A stretch of DNA of 5,560 nt from Spirochaetales bacterium (GCA_013043995.1 JABEVL010000225.1:1-5560), one strand, 5' to 3'; counted from the first letter of the stretch, positions 1 to 5,560 are shown. Notes: generated from the sequence alone by a model not told the origin. Numbers and translations: made by a program.

Positions 1-77
1 GGCCATTCAAAGAAAATCTCAAAATAATCAGGAGCGATCTCACGATTTTCGACCACACGAGCGTCAAACTGTTTCAT
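1..77 (-). CDS. Partial pyrK-like FAD/NAD-binding electron-transfer subunit (N-terminus only)
   Basis: The minus strand carries the start of a reading frame that leaves the window after 25 codons, beginning MKQFDARVVENREIAP. This resembles the N-terminus of dihydroorotate dehydrogenase electron-transfer subunits (PyrK) and related ferredoxin-reductase-like flavoproteins, whose first beta strand is followed by a similar N-R-E-I-A-P turn. PyrK passes electrons from dihydroorotate oxidation to NAD through FAD and an iron-sulfur cluster in pyrimidine synthesis, but the FAD, NAD and cysteine motifs lie outside the window. An in-frame ATG at 104 would add nine residues (MQVTYTPKS). I prefer the ATG at 77 because the one at 104 falls between the -35 and -10 elements of a good promoter and the extension adds nothing family-like. 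Neither ATG has a Shine-Dalgarno. Another member of this flavoprotein family is quite possible; the call rests on about 20 residues. Confidence 0.5.
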   Translation of the reverse strand, partial: MKQFDARVVENREIAPDYFEIFFEW

Positions 78-86
78 TGACTTGGG

Positions 87-115
87 AGTATAGGTAACTT
101 GCATTTTTTTGTAAA
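87..115 (-). promoter_or_regulatory. Sigma70-type promoter of the pyrK-like gene
   Basis: Read on the minus strand, TTTACA (110-115) is followed by a 17-base spacer and TATACT (87-92). Each hexamer matches the housekeeping consensus at five of six positions and the spacing is ideal. Transcription would begin near position 79-81, only two to four bases before the ATG at 77, so the mRNA would be leaderless or nearly so. This is inferred from sequence alone. Confidence 0.6.
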
Positions 116-148
116 CCGTGCGAACTTTCGGACCAACGGAAAAACCCC

Positions 149-808
149 ATGCGCTTTACCGCCGTCGTTTTCGATGTCGACGGGACTTTGTACCCGAATT
201 ACAAAATGTACCTTGCCTCAATCCCAACGCTGCTGACCAACTTTGGTCTGGTGAATGCGCTTGAAGCCGTCAGGATCGAACTTCGCAAGAATCCTGAACC
301 CGGCGACGAATTTCACAGAGTTCAAGCTCGCCATCTGGCTCGGCACCTTGGAGTAACACCCGAAAGGGCCTACGCCCTGGTTGAATCTCGGATCTATACC
401 CGCTGGTACAAAATCTTTCGCAGCATCAAGCCATTTCCTGGTCTGGTTGACGCCCTTGAGGCGTTCCAGACGGCTGGGATCAGGCTGGGCGTCCTGTCGG
501 ATTTTCCAATCCGTGGCCGACTGCGCGATCTAGGGCTGGACGGATGGTGGCAAGCCTCTCTGTCCTCTGAGGAAACGGGCTACCTCAAACCTCACCCCGA
601 ATCTTTCCTCCGCATCGCGGCGTGTCTAGGGGTTTCCCCCCAGGAAACACTCTACGTGGGAAACTCGTACAGGTACGACGTTTTGGGGGCAAAAAGCGCA
701 GGCATGGCCGTGGCCCACCTCACTTCCAAGCCCCATAAGCATGGTGTTGCCGAATTCAGCTTTGAAGACTATCGTCTTTTACGCCGCTTTGTTTTGGGTG
801 CAAGTTGA
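149..808 (+). CDS. HAD-superfamily hydrolase (phosphoglycolate phosphatase-like, HAD-IA type)
   Basis: This 219-residue protein has the haloacid-dehalogenase phosphatase motifs in order. Motif I is FDVDGTLY (F8-Y15), with D9 as the expected nucleophile and D11 as the acid/base. Residues about 16-90 form a helical cap in the C1 position. Motif II is the serine of LSDFP (S117). Motif III is the lysine of GYLKPHPESF (K147). Motif IV is YVGNSYRYDVLGAKSAGM, where D177 is kept but the usual first aspartate is N172. Length and layout fit small cytoplasmic HAD-IA phosphatases that remove phosphate from metabolites through an aspartyl-phosphate intermediate with Mg2+; the substrate cannot be read from sequence. 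The start is the first ATG of the frame and lies 71 bases from the divergent pyrK-like start. Its Shine-Dalgarno is poor (at best CGGA at 137-140) and I found no clear promoter. A hairpin with a T-tract separates it from the next gene, so it is probably monocistronic. Confidence 0.88.
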   Translation: MRFTAVVFDVDGTLYPNYKMYLASIPTLLTNFGLVNALEAVRIELRKNPEPGDEFHRVQARHLARHLGVTPERAYALVESRIYTRWYKIFRSIKPFPGLVDALEAFQTAGIRLGVLSDFPIRGRLRDLGLDGWWQASLSSEETGYLKPHPESFLRIAACLGVSPQETLYVGNSYRYDVLGAKSAGMAVAHLTSKPHKHGVAEFSFEDYRLLRRFVLGAS

Positions 809-813
809 CCCTC

Positions 814-839
814 AGACCGATTTGGACGGTTTCTTTTTT
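814..839 (+). terminator. Weak rho-independent terminator candidate after the HAD gene
   Basis: Six bases past the HAD stop codon, AGACCG (814-819) can pair with CGGTTT (827-832), with one G-U pair, around a seven-base loop. One C and a run of seven T follow (834-840). The T-tract is good, but the stem is short and only partly GC, so termination may be incomplete and some readthrough into the coiled-coil gene is plausible. Confidence 0.45.
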
Positions 840-852
840 TCATCCTTTCCCC

Positions 853-858
853 TAGAAT
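853..858 (+). promoter_or_regulatory. Candidate -10 element of the coiled-coil gene
   Basis: TAGAAT matches the -10 consensus TATAAT at five of six positions. The matching -35 region is T-rich and poor (TTCTTT at 831-836, 16-base spacer). Transcription would begin near 864-866 and give a leader of about 16 bases that contains the GGGAG Shine-Dalgarno for the ATG at 881. The hexamer overlaps the upstream ATG at 857, so that codon would not be on this transcript. Confidence 0.4.
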
Positions 859-868
859 GGGAAAAACT

Positions 869-873
869 GGGAG
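869..873 (+). promoter_or_regulatory. Ribosome binding site that decides the coiled-coil start
   Basis: GGGAG lies seven bases before the ATG at 881, a normal spacing. Nothing similar precedes the in-frame ATG at 857, where the upstream bases are pyrimidine-rich. This favours 881 as the true start. Confidence 0.6.
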
Positions 874-880
874 TGGGAGC

Positions 881-3800
881 ATGAATTTCGACCTAGGATT
901 CTTTGTTATTTTGGGGTTGGTCTTCGTCATCCTCATCGTCTACCGTCAGCTCGACAAAAATAATCGTTCTCTGGAAAAGATCCGCAAGTACGCCGACACG
1001 GTCCGCCATGATCTTGGGACCTTCGTGGAAGAACGAACCGAAGCGCTCAAGGATTTTGAAACCGAGCTCAAGGTTCACGACAAGACTGCTGTTGAAATTC
1101 TCAGGCGCATCCAATCCGTTGAAGAACGCCTTTTGACGCGGGCCCCTGAAATCGAGGAACTGCAAACGAGGCTCGACCGTTACGCGGCCTCGGTTCAGGA
1201 TCTAGATACCCTTTCTTCCAGGGTGGACGAAAATCTTGCCAGGCTTCAAAATGAGTCCGAATTTGTGGACAAAGTAGGCCGTCGCGTCAAATTGTCTACG
1301 GAGCAAATGGACGCCATTGAAGCCAGCCTTGTCAAAATTCACGATGAATTTCAGGCTCAAAATCACCTTGAGGTTCAGTCCCTCAAACAAGAAGTTTTGA
1401 AAACTTTCGAAGAGCAAACTCTGGCCTACGTCGAAAAAATCAACTCTGCCCGTCAGCAAGTCGATGCCCTCAAAAACTTTGTTGAGGATTTGGATGAAAG
1501 AAAAGCAGCATTTTTAGCCTCGGCTCAAGAGTCGCTAGAATCCCAATTTCAAAAACACATGGAAATTTCGGCCCAAAAAGCCCAAAGCCTGGGTCTGGAC
1601 GTTCTTCAAAAAATGGACGAGAGGATCGCTGGCCTTGCCAAACAGGCTGAAGACCGCCTCCGCGCCGACCTTGCGGGCCTTAACAACCGTCTTCATGGCG
1701 AGGTTGCCGACATGCAAAACCTCCTTGAAGCCGTCAAATCCGATGCCGCAGTTCTCCGTGCTGAAACCGAGGACGAGTCGGAGCGTCTGAGGGACTCCAT
1801 CAACACGGCCACAACCGAAGTTTCGGCCCAGATGCTGGCCTTGACCGCCCAGCTTAAAAGCGACGTCGAACTCAAGATTGCCCAAACTCGCCAAGAAGCA
1901 ACGGTCAATTCCGAAGAAATCAGAACCGAACTCATGCGCACCCTCGAACTTGAACATCGGCAGGCTCAAGACCTCGTCAATCAAGTTCAAACGGCTTTGT
2001 CCCAGGCAAAAAAACAGAATTCCGAGCAGGAGATAGCCCTTCTGGGAGCTCAGGAACAGAGACTCAAAGACTACGAGACCGCTTTCGGGTACAGACTGCA
2101 AAAACTTGAAGAAGTCGGCCGAGACGTGGGTCAGCTCGATCAAAACCTGCGGGAAGCCATGGAACGCGTGGCAGGCCGTGTCCAAGAAGACTTCAGAGTT
2201 TTTGATAAGAGCATGAACGAACGCCGTGTTGCCGAACAAGCGGCTCTCGAAGAGCGCTTCAAATCGCTGCAAGCCTCGATGGTGGACCTAGAAAAGGAGC
2301 TTGAAGACCTCAAAGAACGTGCTTACGACAACGTCAGTGAAAAATTACAAGGCTTTGAAGAGGAATTCTTTCAGGACCTCCAAAAACGCAACCTCCAGAT
2401 GCAGCAGTCCTTTGAAGATTGGCAGGCCTCGATTCATGGACGCCTTCAAGACTTAACGGACAAAACAGAACGCGAACGCCTCGAGGCTGAACGGGTATTT
2501 ACAGACAACCTGAGATCCCGCCTCCAAGAACTTCAAGCCCAGAGTGTCGGTACTATCGAAAAGGTTGAGAATCTGATCCAGGAATCTCAGGCAAAACTCT
2601 CCAACGAAGTGAGCGTTCACGAGGCCTTGCTGATCGAAACGCGGACCAAACTCAAAGACGATGTGTTGGAAATGGAAAAATCTGCACGTCAAAAATTTGA
2701 GCAAGAATTTGCCCGCCACGAGATTGAAAACCGCGAAGCCATGACCCGTTTGGAACGTGAAGTGGAAAACAGGGCCAAGGTTCTCTCCGATACCCTGGAA
2801 CAGGCCAGAGCAGAGATTCAGGCCTCTTCGGCCGCTACCGCTTCCGAAGTGACGATCTGGCAAACAAAATTCGAACAGAAATTCAAGGAACTTGAAAACG
2901 ATCTCGGCGATCAATACCGCTCTTTCCGTCAAACCTTAACGGACAAGATGTCGGCCTTGAGTGAGGAATTGGGCAAGCAAAAGGATGATCTCATCCAAAA
3001 AACAAGCGATGAACGTCAGGCTCTCAAAAACGAATTGGCCCAACTTCGATCCGGCGTCGAAGAGCTCGAAAACTCCCTCCGTGTTAAAACAGAAGCCGCC
3101 CTCGAAACCTTCAGGGCAGAACACGACGAATTTGTTCAGGAACTCCAGAAAAAGAACCGTGATCTTGCAGGGGATATTGAGACCAAGATCCGTGATTATA
3201 GGACACAGGTGCAAGACACCCGTGAAAAAGCCGAAGCCGCCCAGAAGAAGATTTTTGGACGGATTGAAGATCAGTCAAGCCTTCTATCCATCAATCTTGA
3301 GGAAATCGACAAGCGGCAAAAAGCCTTTATCGCCCAAACCAAGATCTTTGAGCGTGCTGACCAGATGCGTCAGGAACTTCAGGAAGCCATCGAGGACCTT
3401 CAAAACGACCTGGCAAAACTTGAGGTACAGAGGAAGGAGCTCTTTGAAGTCGAAGGGCAAATCACCCGAATCAAAAAAATGGGGGACGAGGCCGGAGAAA
3501 AACTCAACCGTTTTATCTCTGAAAAGAAACGCATCGACGTTCTGGACAACGATTTCCAAAAAATCCTTAGTCTTTCTCAGGCTATGGAACTCCGTCTGGA
3601 ACAGGTCAACGCCTCCAATGATCTTCTTCAGGACATCCAATTCAAGATCCGCAAGCTGGAAGACTACTCCAAGGACGTGGAAACGCGTTACGAAAGGCTG
3701 GAAAGACGCCGCGAGGTCCTTGACACCACCTCCGACGGCGTAGACCGCAATTTCTCTCTGCTCGAAAAGATCGAGAAATCCATGAAATCCTTGGCAGGAG

Positions 3801-4213
3801 AGTTGAACCAGATGCCCAACGACGTCGAGGAACTCAGAAAACGCATGAAGGTCCTCTCTCAGGGCAAGGACGAGACTGAACAGGCCATCACCCGTTTGGG
3901 CCAACTGGATCAAATCCTGCGGGACGTTGAAAATCGAATTTCCAAGATGGAAGAAGCCCGCGACTGGATCGCCCGGACTGAAACACGTTTGCAGGAAGCC
4001 AACAAAGAAGCCGAAGAACAGATGCGTACTTTGGCGACCCTGACCAAGGGCTCGGCGCCGTCAGGGGCCAAGTCCAAGACGGGTATCAACGCCGACCTGA
4101 GGCAAACCGTCGTCAAACTGGCCCGCCAAGGGTGGGGAAAAGAAGAAATCGCTAAGGCAACCAAGTTATCCCTCGGTGAGGTCGAGTTGATCCTCGAACT
4201 CGGACCCCGCTGA
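881..4213 (+). CDS. Large membrane-anchored coiled-coil protein, SpiroCoCo-like
   Basis: The product from ATG 881 is 1110 residues; a start at 857 would add eight (MGKTGSGS). Residues 5-21 form one hydrophobic helix, followed by basic residues (RQLDKNNRSLEKIRK), so the long C-terminal part should be cytoplasmic. Residues about 25-1050 are rich in E, Q, K, R, L and A with heptad-like spacing. There is no cysteine, and the only prolines are at 89, 979, 1060 and 1109, which leaves 889 residues compatible with a nearly continuous coiled coil. A flexible G/S/A/K linker (about 1055-1070) leads to a short helix-turn-helix-like module at 1073-1108, with the pattern LARQGWGKEEIAKATKLS and then GEVELILEL, as at the ends of other small membrane coiled-coil proteins (DUF2802-type). 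I recognise the overall plan from a spirochaete family called SpiroCoCo; its biochemical role is not known to me. A structural, cell-shape or scaffold role is inference. The gene lies between two terminators and is probably transcribed alone. The open frames on the other strand and frames follow from its stop-poor GAA/CAA/CTC codon use. Confidence 0.8.
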   Translation: MNFDLGFFVILGLVFVILIVYRQLDKNNRSLEKIRKYADTVRHDLGTFVEERTEALKDFETELKVHDKTAVEILRRIQSVEERLLTRAPEIEELQTRLDRYAASVQDLDTLSSRVDENLARLQNESEFVDKVGRRVKLSTEQMDAIEASLVKIHDEFQAQNHLEVQSLKQEVLKTFEEQTLAYVEKINSARQQVDALKNFVEDLDERKAAFLASAQESLESQFQKHMEISAQKAQSLGLDVLQKMDERIAGLAKQAEDRLRADLAGLNNRLHGEVADMQNLLEAVKSDAAVLRAETEDESERLRDSINTATTEVSAQMLALTAQLKSDVELKIAQTRQEATVNSEEIRTELMRTLELEHRQAQDLVNQVQTALSQAKKQNSEQEIALLGAQEQRLKDYETAFGYRLQKLEEVGRDVGQLDQNLREAMERVAGRVQEDFRVFDKSMNERRVAEQAALEERFKSLQASMVDLEKELEDLKERAYDNVSEKLQGFEEEFFQDLQKRNLQMQQSFEDWQASIHGRLQDLTDKTERERLEAERVFTDNLRSRLQELQAQSVGTIEKVENLIQESQAKLSNEVSVHEALLIETRTKLKDDVLEMEKSARQKFEQEFARHEIENREAMTRLEREVENRAKVLSDTLEQARAEIQASSAATASEVTIWQTKFEQKFKELENDLGDQYRSFRQTLTDKMSALSEELGKQKDDLIQKTSDERQALKNELAQLRSGVEELENSLRVKTEAALETFRAEHDEFVQELQKKNRDLAGDIETKIRDYRTQVQDTREKAEAAQKKIFGRIEDQSSLLSINLEEIDKRQKAFIAQTKIFERADQMRQELQEAIEDLQNDLAKLEVQRKELFEVEGQITRIKKMGDEAGEKLNRFISEKKRIDVLDNDFQKILSLSQAMELRLEQVNASNDLLQDIQFKIRKLEDYSKDVETRYERLERRREVLDTTSDGVDRNFSLLEKIEKSMKSLAGELNQMPNDVEELRKRMKVLSQGKDETEQAITRLGQLDQILRDVENRISKMEEARDWIARTETRLQEANKEAEEQMRTLATLTKGSAPSGAKSKTGINADLRQTVVKLARQGWGKEEIAKATKLSLGEVELILELGPR

Positions 4214-4245
4214 GCCCTTCAGCTTTGTCCTTGGCTGAAGGCTTA
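4211..4245 (+). other. Stem-loop directly at the coiled-coil stop codon
   Basis: CCTTCAGC (4216-4223) pairs perfectly with GCTGAAGG (4234-4241) around a ten-base loop, and the stem extends outward through a single bulged C to include the stop codon. No T-run follows, so this is not by itself an intrinsic terminator. It stands just before the shared terminator and may stabilise the 3' end of the coiled-coil mRNA. Confidence 0.5.
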
Positions 4246-4250
4246 GACAT

Positions 4251-4277
4251 AAAAAAACCCCTCCGAAGAGGGGTTTT
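4251..4277. terminator. Strong bidirectional rho-independent terminator between convergent genes
   Basis: AAAACCCCTC (4254-4263) pairs perfectly with GAGGGGTTTT (4268-4277) around a four-base loop. Seven A on the plus strand (4251-4257) give seven U after the hairpin for minus-strand transcripts, and four T serve the plus strand. On the minus strand the loop reads C-TTCG-G, the exceptionally stable UUCG tetraloop. It therefore ends the L31 mRNA strongly and the coiled-coil mRNA somewhat less so. Confidence 0.92.
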
Positions 4278-4295
4278 CAAAGCCAGAATAACCGG

Positions 4296-4544
4296 TTAAC
4301 GATTGATCTTGTACTTCTTGTTGAAGCGTTCAACACGGCCGGCCGTATCGACCAACTGCTGTTGGCCCGTAAAAAACGGATGCGAGTCGGACGAGATTTC
4401 CACGGTGACGAGTGGGTATTCCTTGCCATCGGTGTACTTGACCTTATCCTTGCTGGTCATGGTCGATCTTGACAGAAACATCGTTCCGGTCAAGCCGTCC
4501 TTAAACACAACAAAATCATACTTGGGATGAATGTCCTTCTTCAT
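4296..4544 (-). CDS. rpmE2: 50S ribosomal protein L31, type B (cysteine-free)
   Basis: The 82-residue product begins MKKDIHPKYDFVVFKD and contains the hallmark type B stretch SSDSHPFFTGQQ, then VDTAGRVERFNKKY near the end. L31 is a late-assembling protein of the large subunit that bridges to the small subunit at the central protuberance. Type A L31 binds zinc through a CxxC motif; this protein has no cysteine and carries the internal extension of the zinc-independent form. The frame is open 20 codons further upstream, but the start at 4544 is set by family conservation and by AAGGAG (4553-4558) eight bases before it. It has its own promoter, ends in the strong shared terminator, and is divergent from dapL. 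In bacteria with both forms, type B is often derepressed in zinc starvation by Zur; whether this genome also has a type A copy cannot be seen here, and this may be the only L31. Confidence 0.95.
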   Translation of the reverse strand: MKKDIHPKYDFVVFKDGLTGTMFLSRSTMTSKDKVKYTDGKEYPLVTVEISSDSHPFFTGQQQLVDTAGRVERFNKKYKINR

Positions 4545-4552
4545 GGACGGTA

Positions 4553-4558
4553 CTCCTT
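4553..4558 (-). promoter_or_regulatory. Ribosome binding site of rpmE2
   Basis: Minus-strand AAGGAG, eight bases before the ATG at 4544, is a near-consensus Shine-Dalgarno. It rules out the longer frame starting at 4604, whose extra residues (MTRRAVWNRL and following) do not resemble L31. Confidence 0.85.
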
Positions 4559-4575
4559 GCAAAAACTGAGTAAAC

Positions 4576-4604
4576 AGTCTATTCCAGACCGCCCTTCTCG
4601 TCAA
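4576..4604 (-). promoter_or_regulatory. Sigma70-type promoter of rpmE2
   Basis: On the minus strand TTGACG (4599-4604) is followed by a 17-base spacer and TAGACT (4576-4581), so five and four of six bases match consensus at ideal spacing. Transcription would begin near 4568-4570 and give a leader of about 25 bases holding the AAGGAG. A small inverted repeat, AGGC-N5-GCCT (4604-4616), abuts the -35 element. Confidence 0.7.
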
Positions 4605-4632
4605 GGCTTCTTGCCTAAACGCCCTCCTTTCG

Positions 4633-4649
4633 TCATTCTATAAGAATGA
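4633..4649. promoter_or_regulatory. Perfect 7-3-7 inverted repeat over the dapL start: candidate operator
   Basis: TCATTCTATAAGAATGA is a perfect palindrome with seven-base arms and a three-base centre (ATA). It contains the dapL start codon (4646-4648) and the TATAAG hexamer, and lies 29 bases upstream of the rpmE2 -35 element. Its size and symmetry are those of a dimeric repressor site, but it is AT-rich and short, so chance is possible. No regulator is identified. Confidence 0.4.
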
Positions 4650-5560
4650 TTCGCATCAACGAAAACTACAGGAAACTCAAAGCTTCCTACCTCTTTGTGA
4701 CCGTGGCCCGCAAAGTCGAGGCCTATCAAAAAGCCCACCCCGACAAAAAGATCCTTCGTCTGGGAATTGGAGACGTGACGCTTCCTCTTACCCCGACGAT
4801 CCTGGCGGCTTTTCACAGGGGAGTCGAAGAACTGTCCGCCGACGCTACCTTCAAAGGCTATGGGCCCGAACAGGGCTACTCTTTTTTACGGGAAGCGATC
4901 GCCGAACACGAATTCCGCTCCCGGGGAGCCGAAATCGGTGCCCACGAGATCTTTGTCAGCGATGGTTCAAAATGTGACACGGGAAATTTTCAGGAGCTCT
5001 TCGATACCTCAATCCGAATTGGGATTCCAGATCCCGTCTACCCTGTTTATGTCGACACCAACGTCATGGCAGGAAGAACAGGTTTCGAGACGGATGGGCG
5101 CTACGAAGGTTTAACCTACCTTTCCTGTACCCCCAAAAACGGCTTCGTTCCCTCTCCGCCTTCTGAGAGCCTCGACCTCATTTACCTATGCTTTCCCAAC
5201 AACCCCACGGGCGCCGTGGCAACAAAAGCCCAGCTCAAGTCCTGGGTCGATTACGCCAGAAAAAATGGGTCTCTGATTCTTTTTGACGCAGCCTACGCCG
5301 GATTTATCCGTAACCCGGACATTCCTCGGTCGATCTTTGAAATCGAAGGCGCTCGGGAATGTGCCGTTGAGTTCCGATCCTTTTCTAAAACTGCCGGCTT
5401 TACAGGTGTGCGATGCGCCTACACTGTTATCCCCGACTCTGTCGAAGTTGCCGACTCCGAGGGTGGCAAGCACCGCCTACTCGACCTTTGGAACCGCCGT
5501 CACAGCACCAAATTTAACGGAGTTTCCTACCCCGTCCAGGTTGCGGCAGCTGCCGTGTAC
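4646..5560 (+). CDS. dapL: LL-diaminopimelate aminotransferase, 3' end outside window
   Basis: 305 codons are present and the frame runs off the right edge; the family is about 400 residues, so roughly a quarter is missing. It is a PLP-dependent fold-type I aminotransferase that converts L-tetrahydrodipicolinate plus glutamate into LL-diaminopimelate in one step, for lysine and peptidoglycan precursors. DapL-like signatures are NENYRKLKASYLF at the start, LGIGDVTLPLTP (39-50), GYGPEQG (71-77), SDGSKCD (105-111), PVYPVYVDTNV (130-140), FPNNPTG (183-189, N186 near the cofactor), FDAAYAGFI (213-221, D214 for the pyridine nitrogen), and RSFSKTAGFTGVRC (244-257), with K248 the Schiff-base lysine. 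All key residues are intact. The ATG at 4646 agrees with the family N-terminus, yet no Shine-Dalgarno precedes it. A possible TTGCCT-N17-CATTCT promoter (4611-4639) would start transcription at the ATG itself. The gene is divergent from rpmE2, 101 bases apart, and a palindrome overlaps its start. Confidence 0.93.
   Translation, partial: MIRINENYRKLKASYLFVTVARKVEAYQKAHPDKKILRLGIGDVTLPLTPTILAAFHRGVEELSADATFKGYGPEQGYSFLREAIAEHEFRSRGAEIGAHEIFVSDGSKCDTGNFQELFDTSIRIGIPDPVYPVYVDTNVMAGRTGFETDGRYEGLTYLSCTPKNGFVPSPPSESLDLIYLCFPNNPTGAVATKAQLKSWVDYARKNGSLILFDAAYAGFIRNPDIPRSIFEIEGARECAVEFRSFSKTAGFTGVRCAYTVIPDSVEVADSEGGKHRLLDLWNRRHSTKFNGVSYPVQVAAAAVY

Noticed and set aside
77..105. Plus-strand TTGACT (77-82) with TGCATT 17 bases later as a promoter for the HAD gene
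   Set aside because: The -10 hexamer matches consensus at only three positions, and the segment is already explained as the coding start and promoter of the minus-strand gene.
1535..2272. Long open frame on the minus strand (245 codons) inside the coiled-coil gene, and several more of 80-209 codons between 893 and 4164
   Set aside because: They are antisense to a clearly coding frame whose GAA, CAA, CTC and AAA codons read as TTC, TTG, GAG and TTT on the other strand, so stops are rare. The products are F/L/G-rich with no recognisable domain or ribosome site.
2961..3743. 260-codon open frame on the plus strand in another frame of the coiled-coil gene
   Set aside because: Product is K/R/S/P/T-rich without a fold-like pattern, and it lies wholly within the real gene; it is a compositional shadow.
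4303..4530. Plus-strand 75-codon frame opposite L31
   Set aside because: Antisense to the well-conserved L31 gene and lacking any ribosome site or family resemblance.
4604..4616. Short inverted repeat AGGC-N5-GCCT between rpmE2 and dapL
   Set aside because: Four-base arms are too short to claim as an operator or hairpin, although it touches the -35 regions of both divergent genes.
4601..4816. Minus-strand 71-codon frame overlapping the start of dapL
   Set aside because: It opposes the conserved N-terminus of DapL; composition is that of an antisense shadow.
5186..5473. Minus-strand 95-codon frame and a plus-strand 84-codon frame (4860-5114) inside dapL
   Set aside because: Both overlap the conserved PLP-enzyme motifs of dapL in another frame or strand; neither has recognisable features of its own.

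Overview
The window most likely comes from a spirochaete (phylum Spirochaetota). The main pointer is a large single-membrane-segment coiled-coil protein whose N-terminus and C-terminal helix-turn-helix-like tail resemble the coiled-coil family I know from spirochaetes as 'SpiroCoCo'. The diaminopimelate-pathway aminotransferase DapL, which is scattered among bacteria but common in spirochaetes, chlamydiae and relatives, agrees with this. All of this is recognition by eye; no search was run. Coding density is high, and I see no mobile element, CRISPR array, tRNA, rRNA or phage gene.

Layout: (i) at the left edge, the first 25 codons of a minus-strand flavoprotein gene resembling the electron-transfer subunit of dihydroorotate dehydrogenase (pyrK-like), with a convincing promoter that implies an almost leaderless mRNA; (ii) divergently, a plus-strand HAD-superfamily phosphatase (149-808) followed by a weak terminator-like hairpin; (iii) a 1110-residue membrane-anchored coiled-coil protein (881-4213), which fills 60% of the window and has its own promoter-like element and Shine-Dalgarno; (iv) a strong bidirectional terminator shared with the convergent minus-strand gene for a cysteine-free, type B ribosomal protein L31 (4296-4544); (v) divergent from L31, the first 305 codons of dapL (4646 to the right edge).

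The genes do not form one pathway or one operon. Each seems to be its own transcription unit: divergent pair, terminator, convergent pair, divergent pair. They are housekeeping genes (flavoprotein or pyrimidine metabolism, phosphatase, envelope or cytoskeleton-like coiled coil, ribosome, lysine and cell-wall precursor synthesis).

I did not find an undescribed defence or mobile system. The points most worth a second look are the architecture of the coiled-coil protein (membrane anchor, about 890 residues without proline, C-terminal HTH-like module), a perfect 7-3-7 inverted repeat covering the dapL start codon, and start sites without a Shine-Dalgarno at the pyrK-like gene and dapL that suggest leaderless transcripts.
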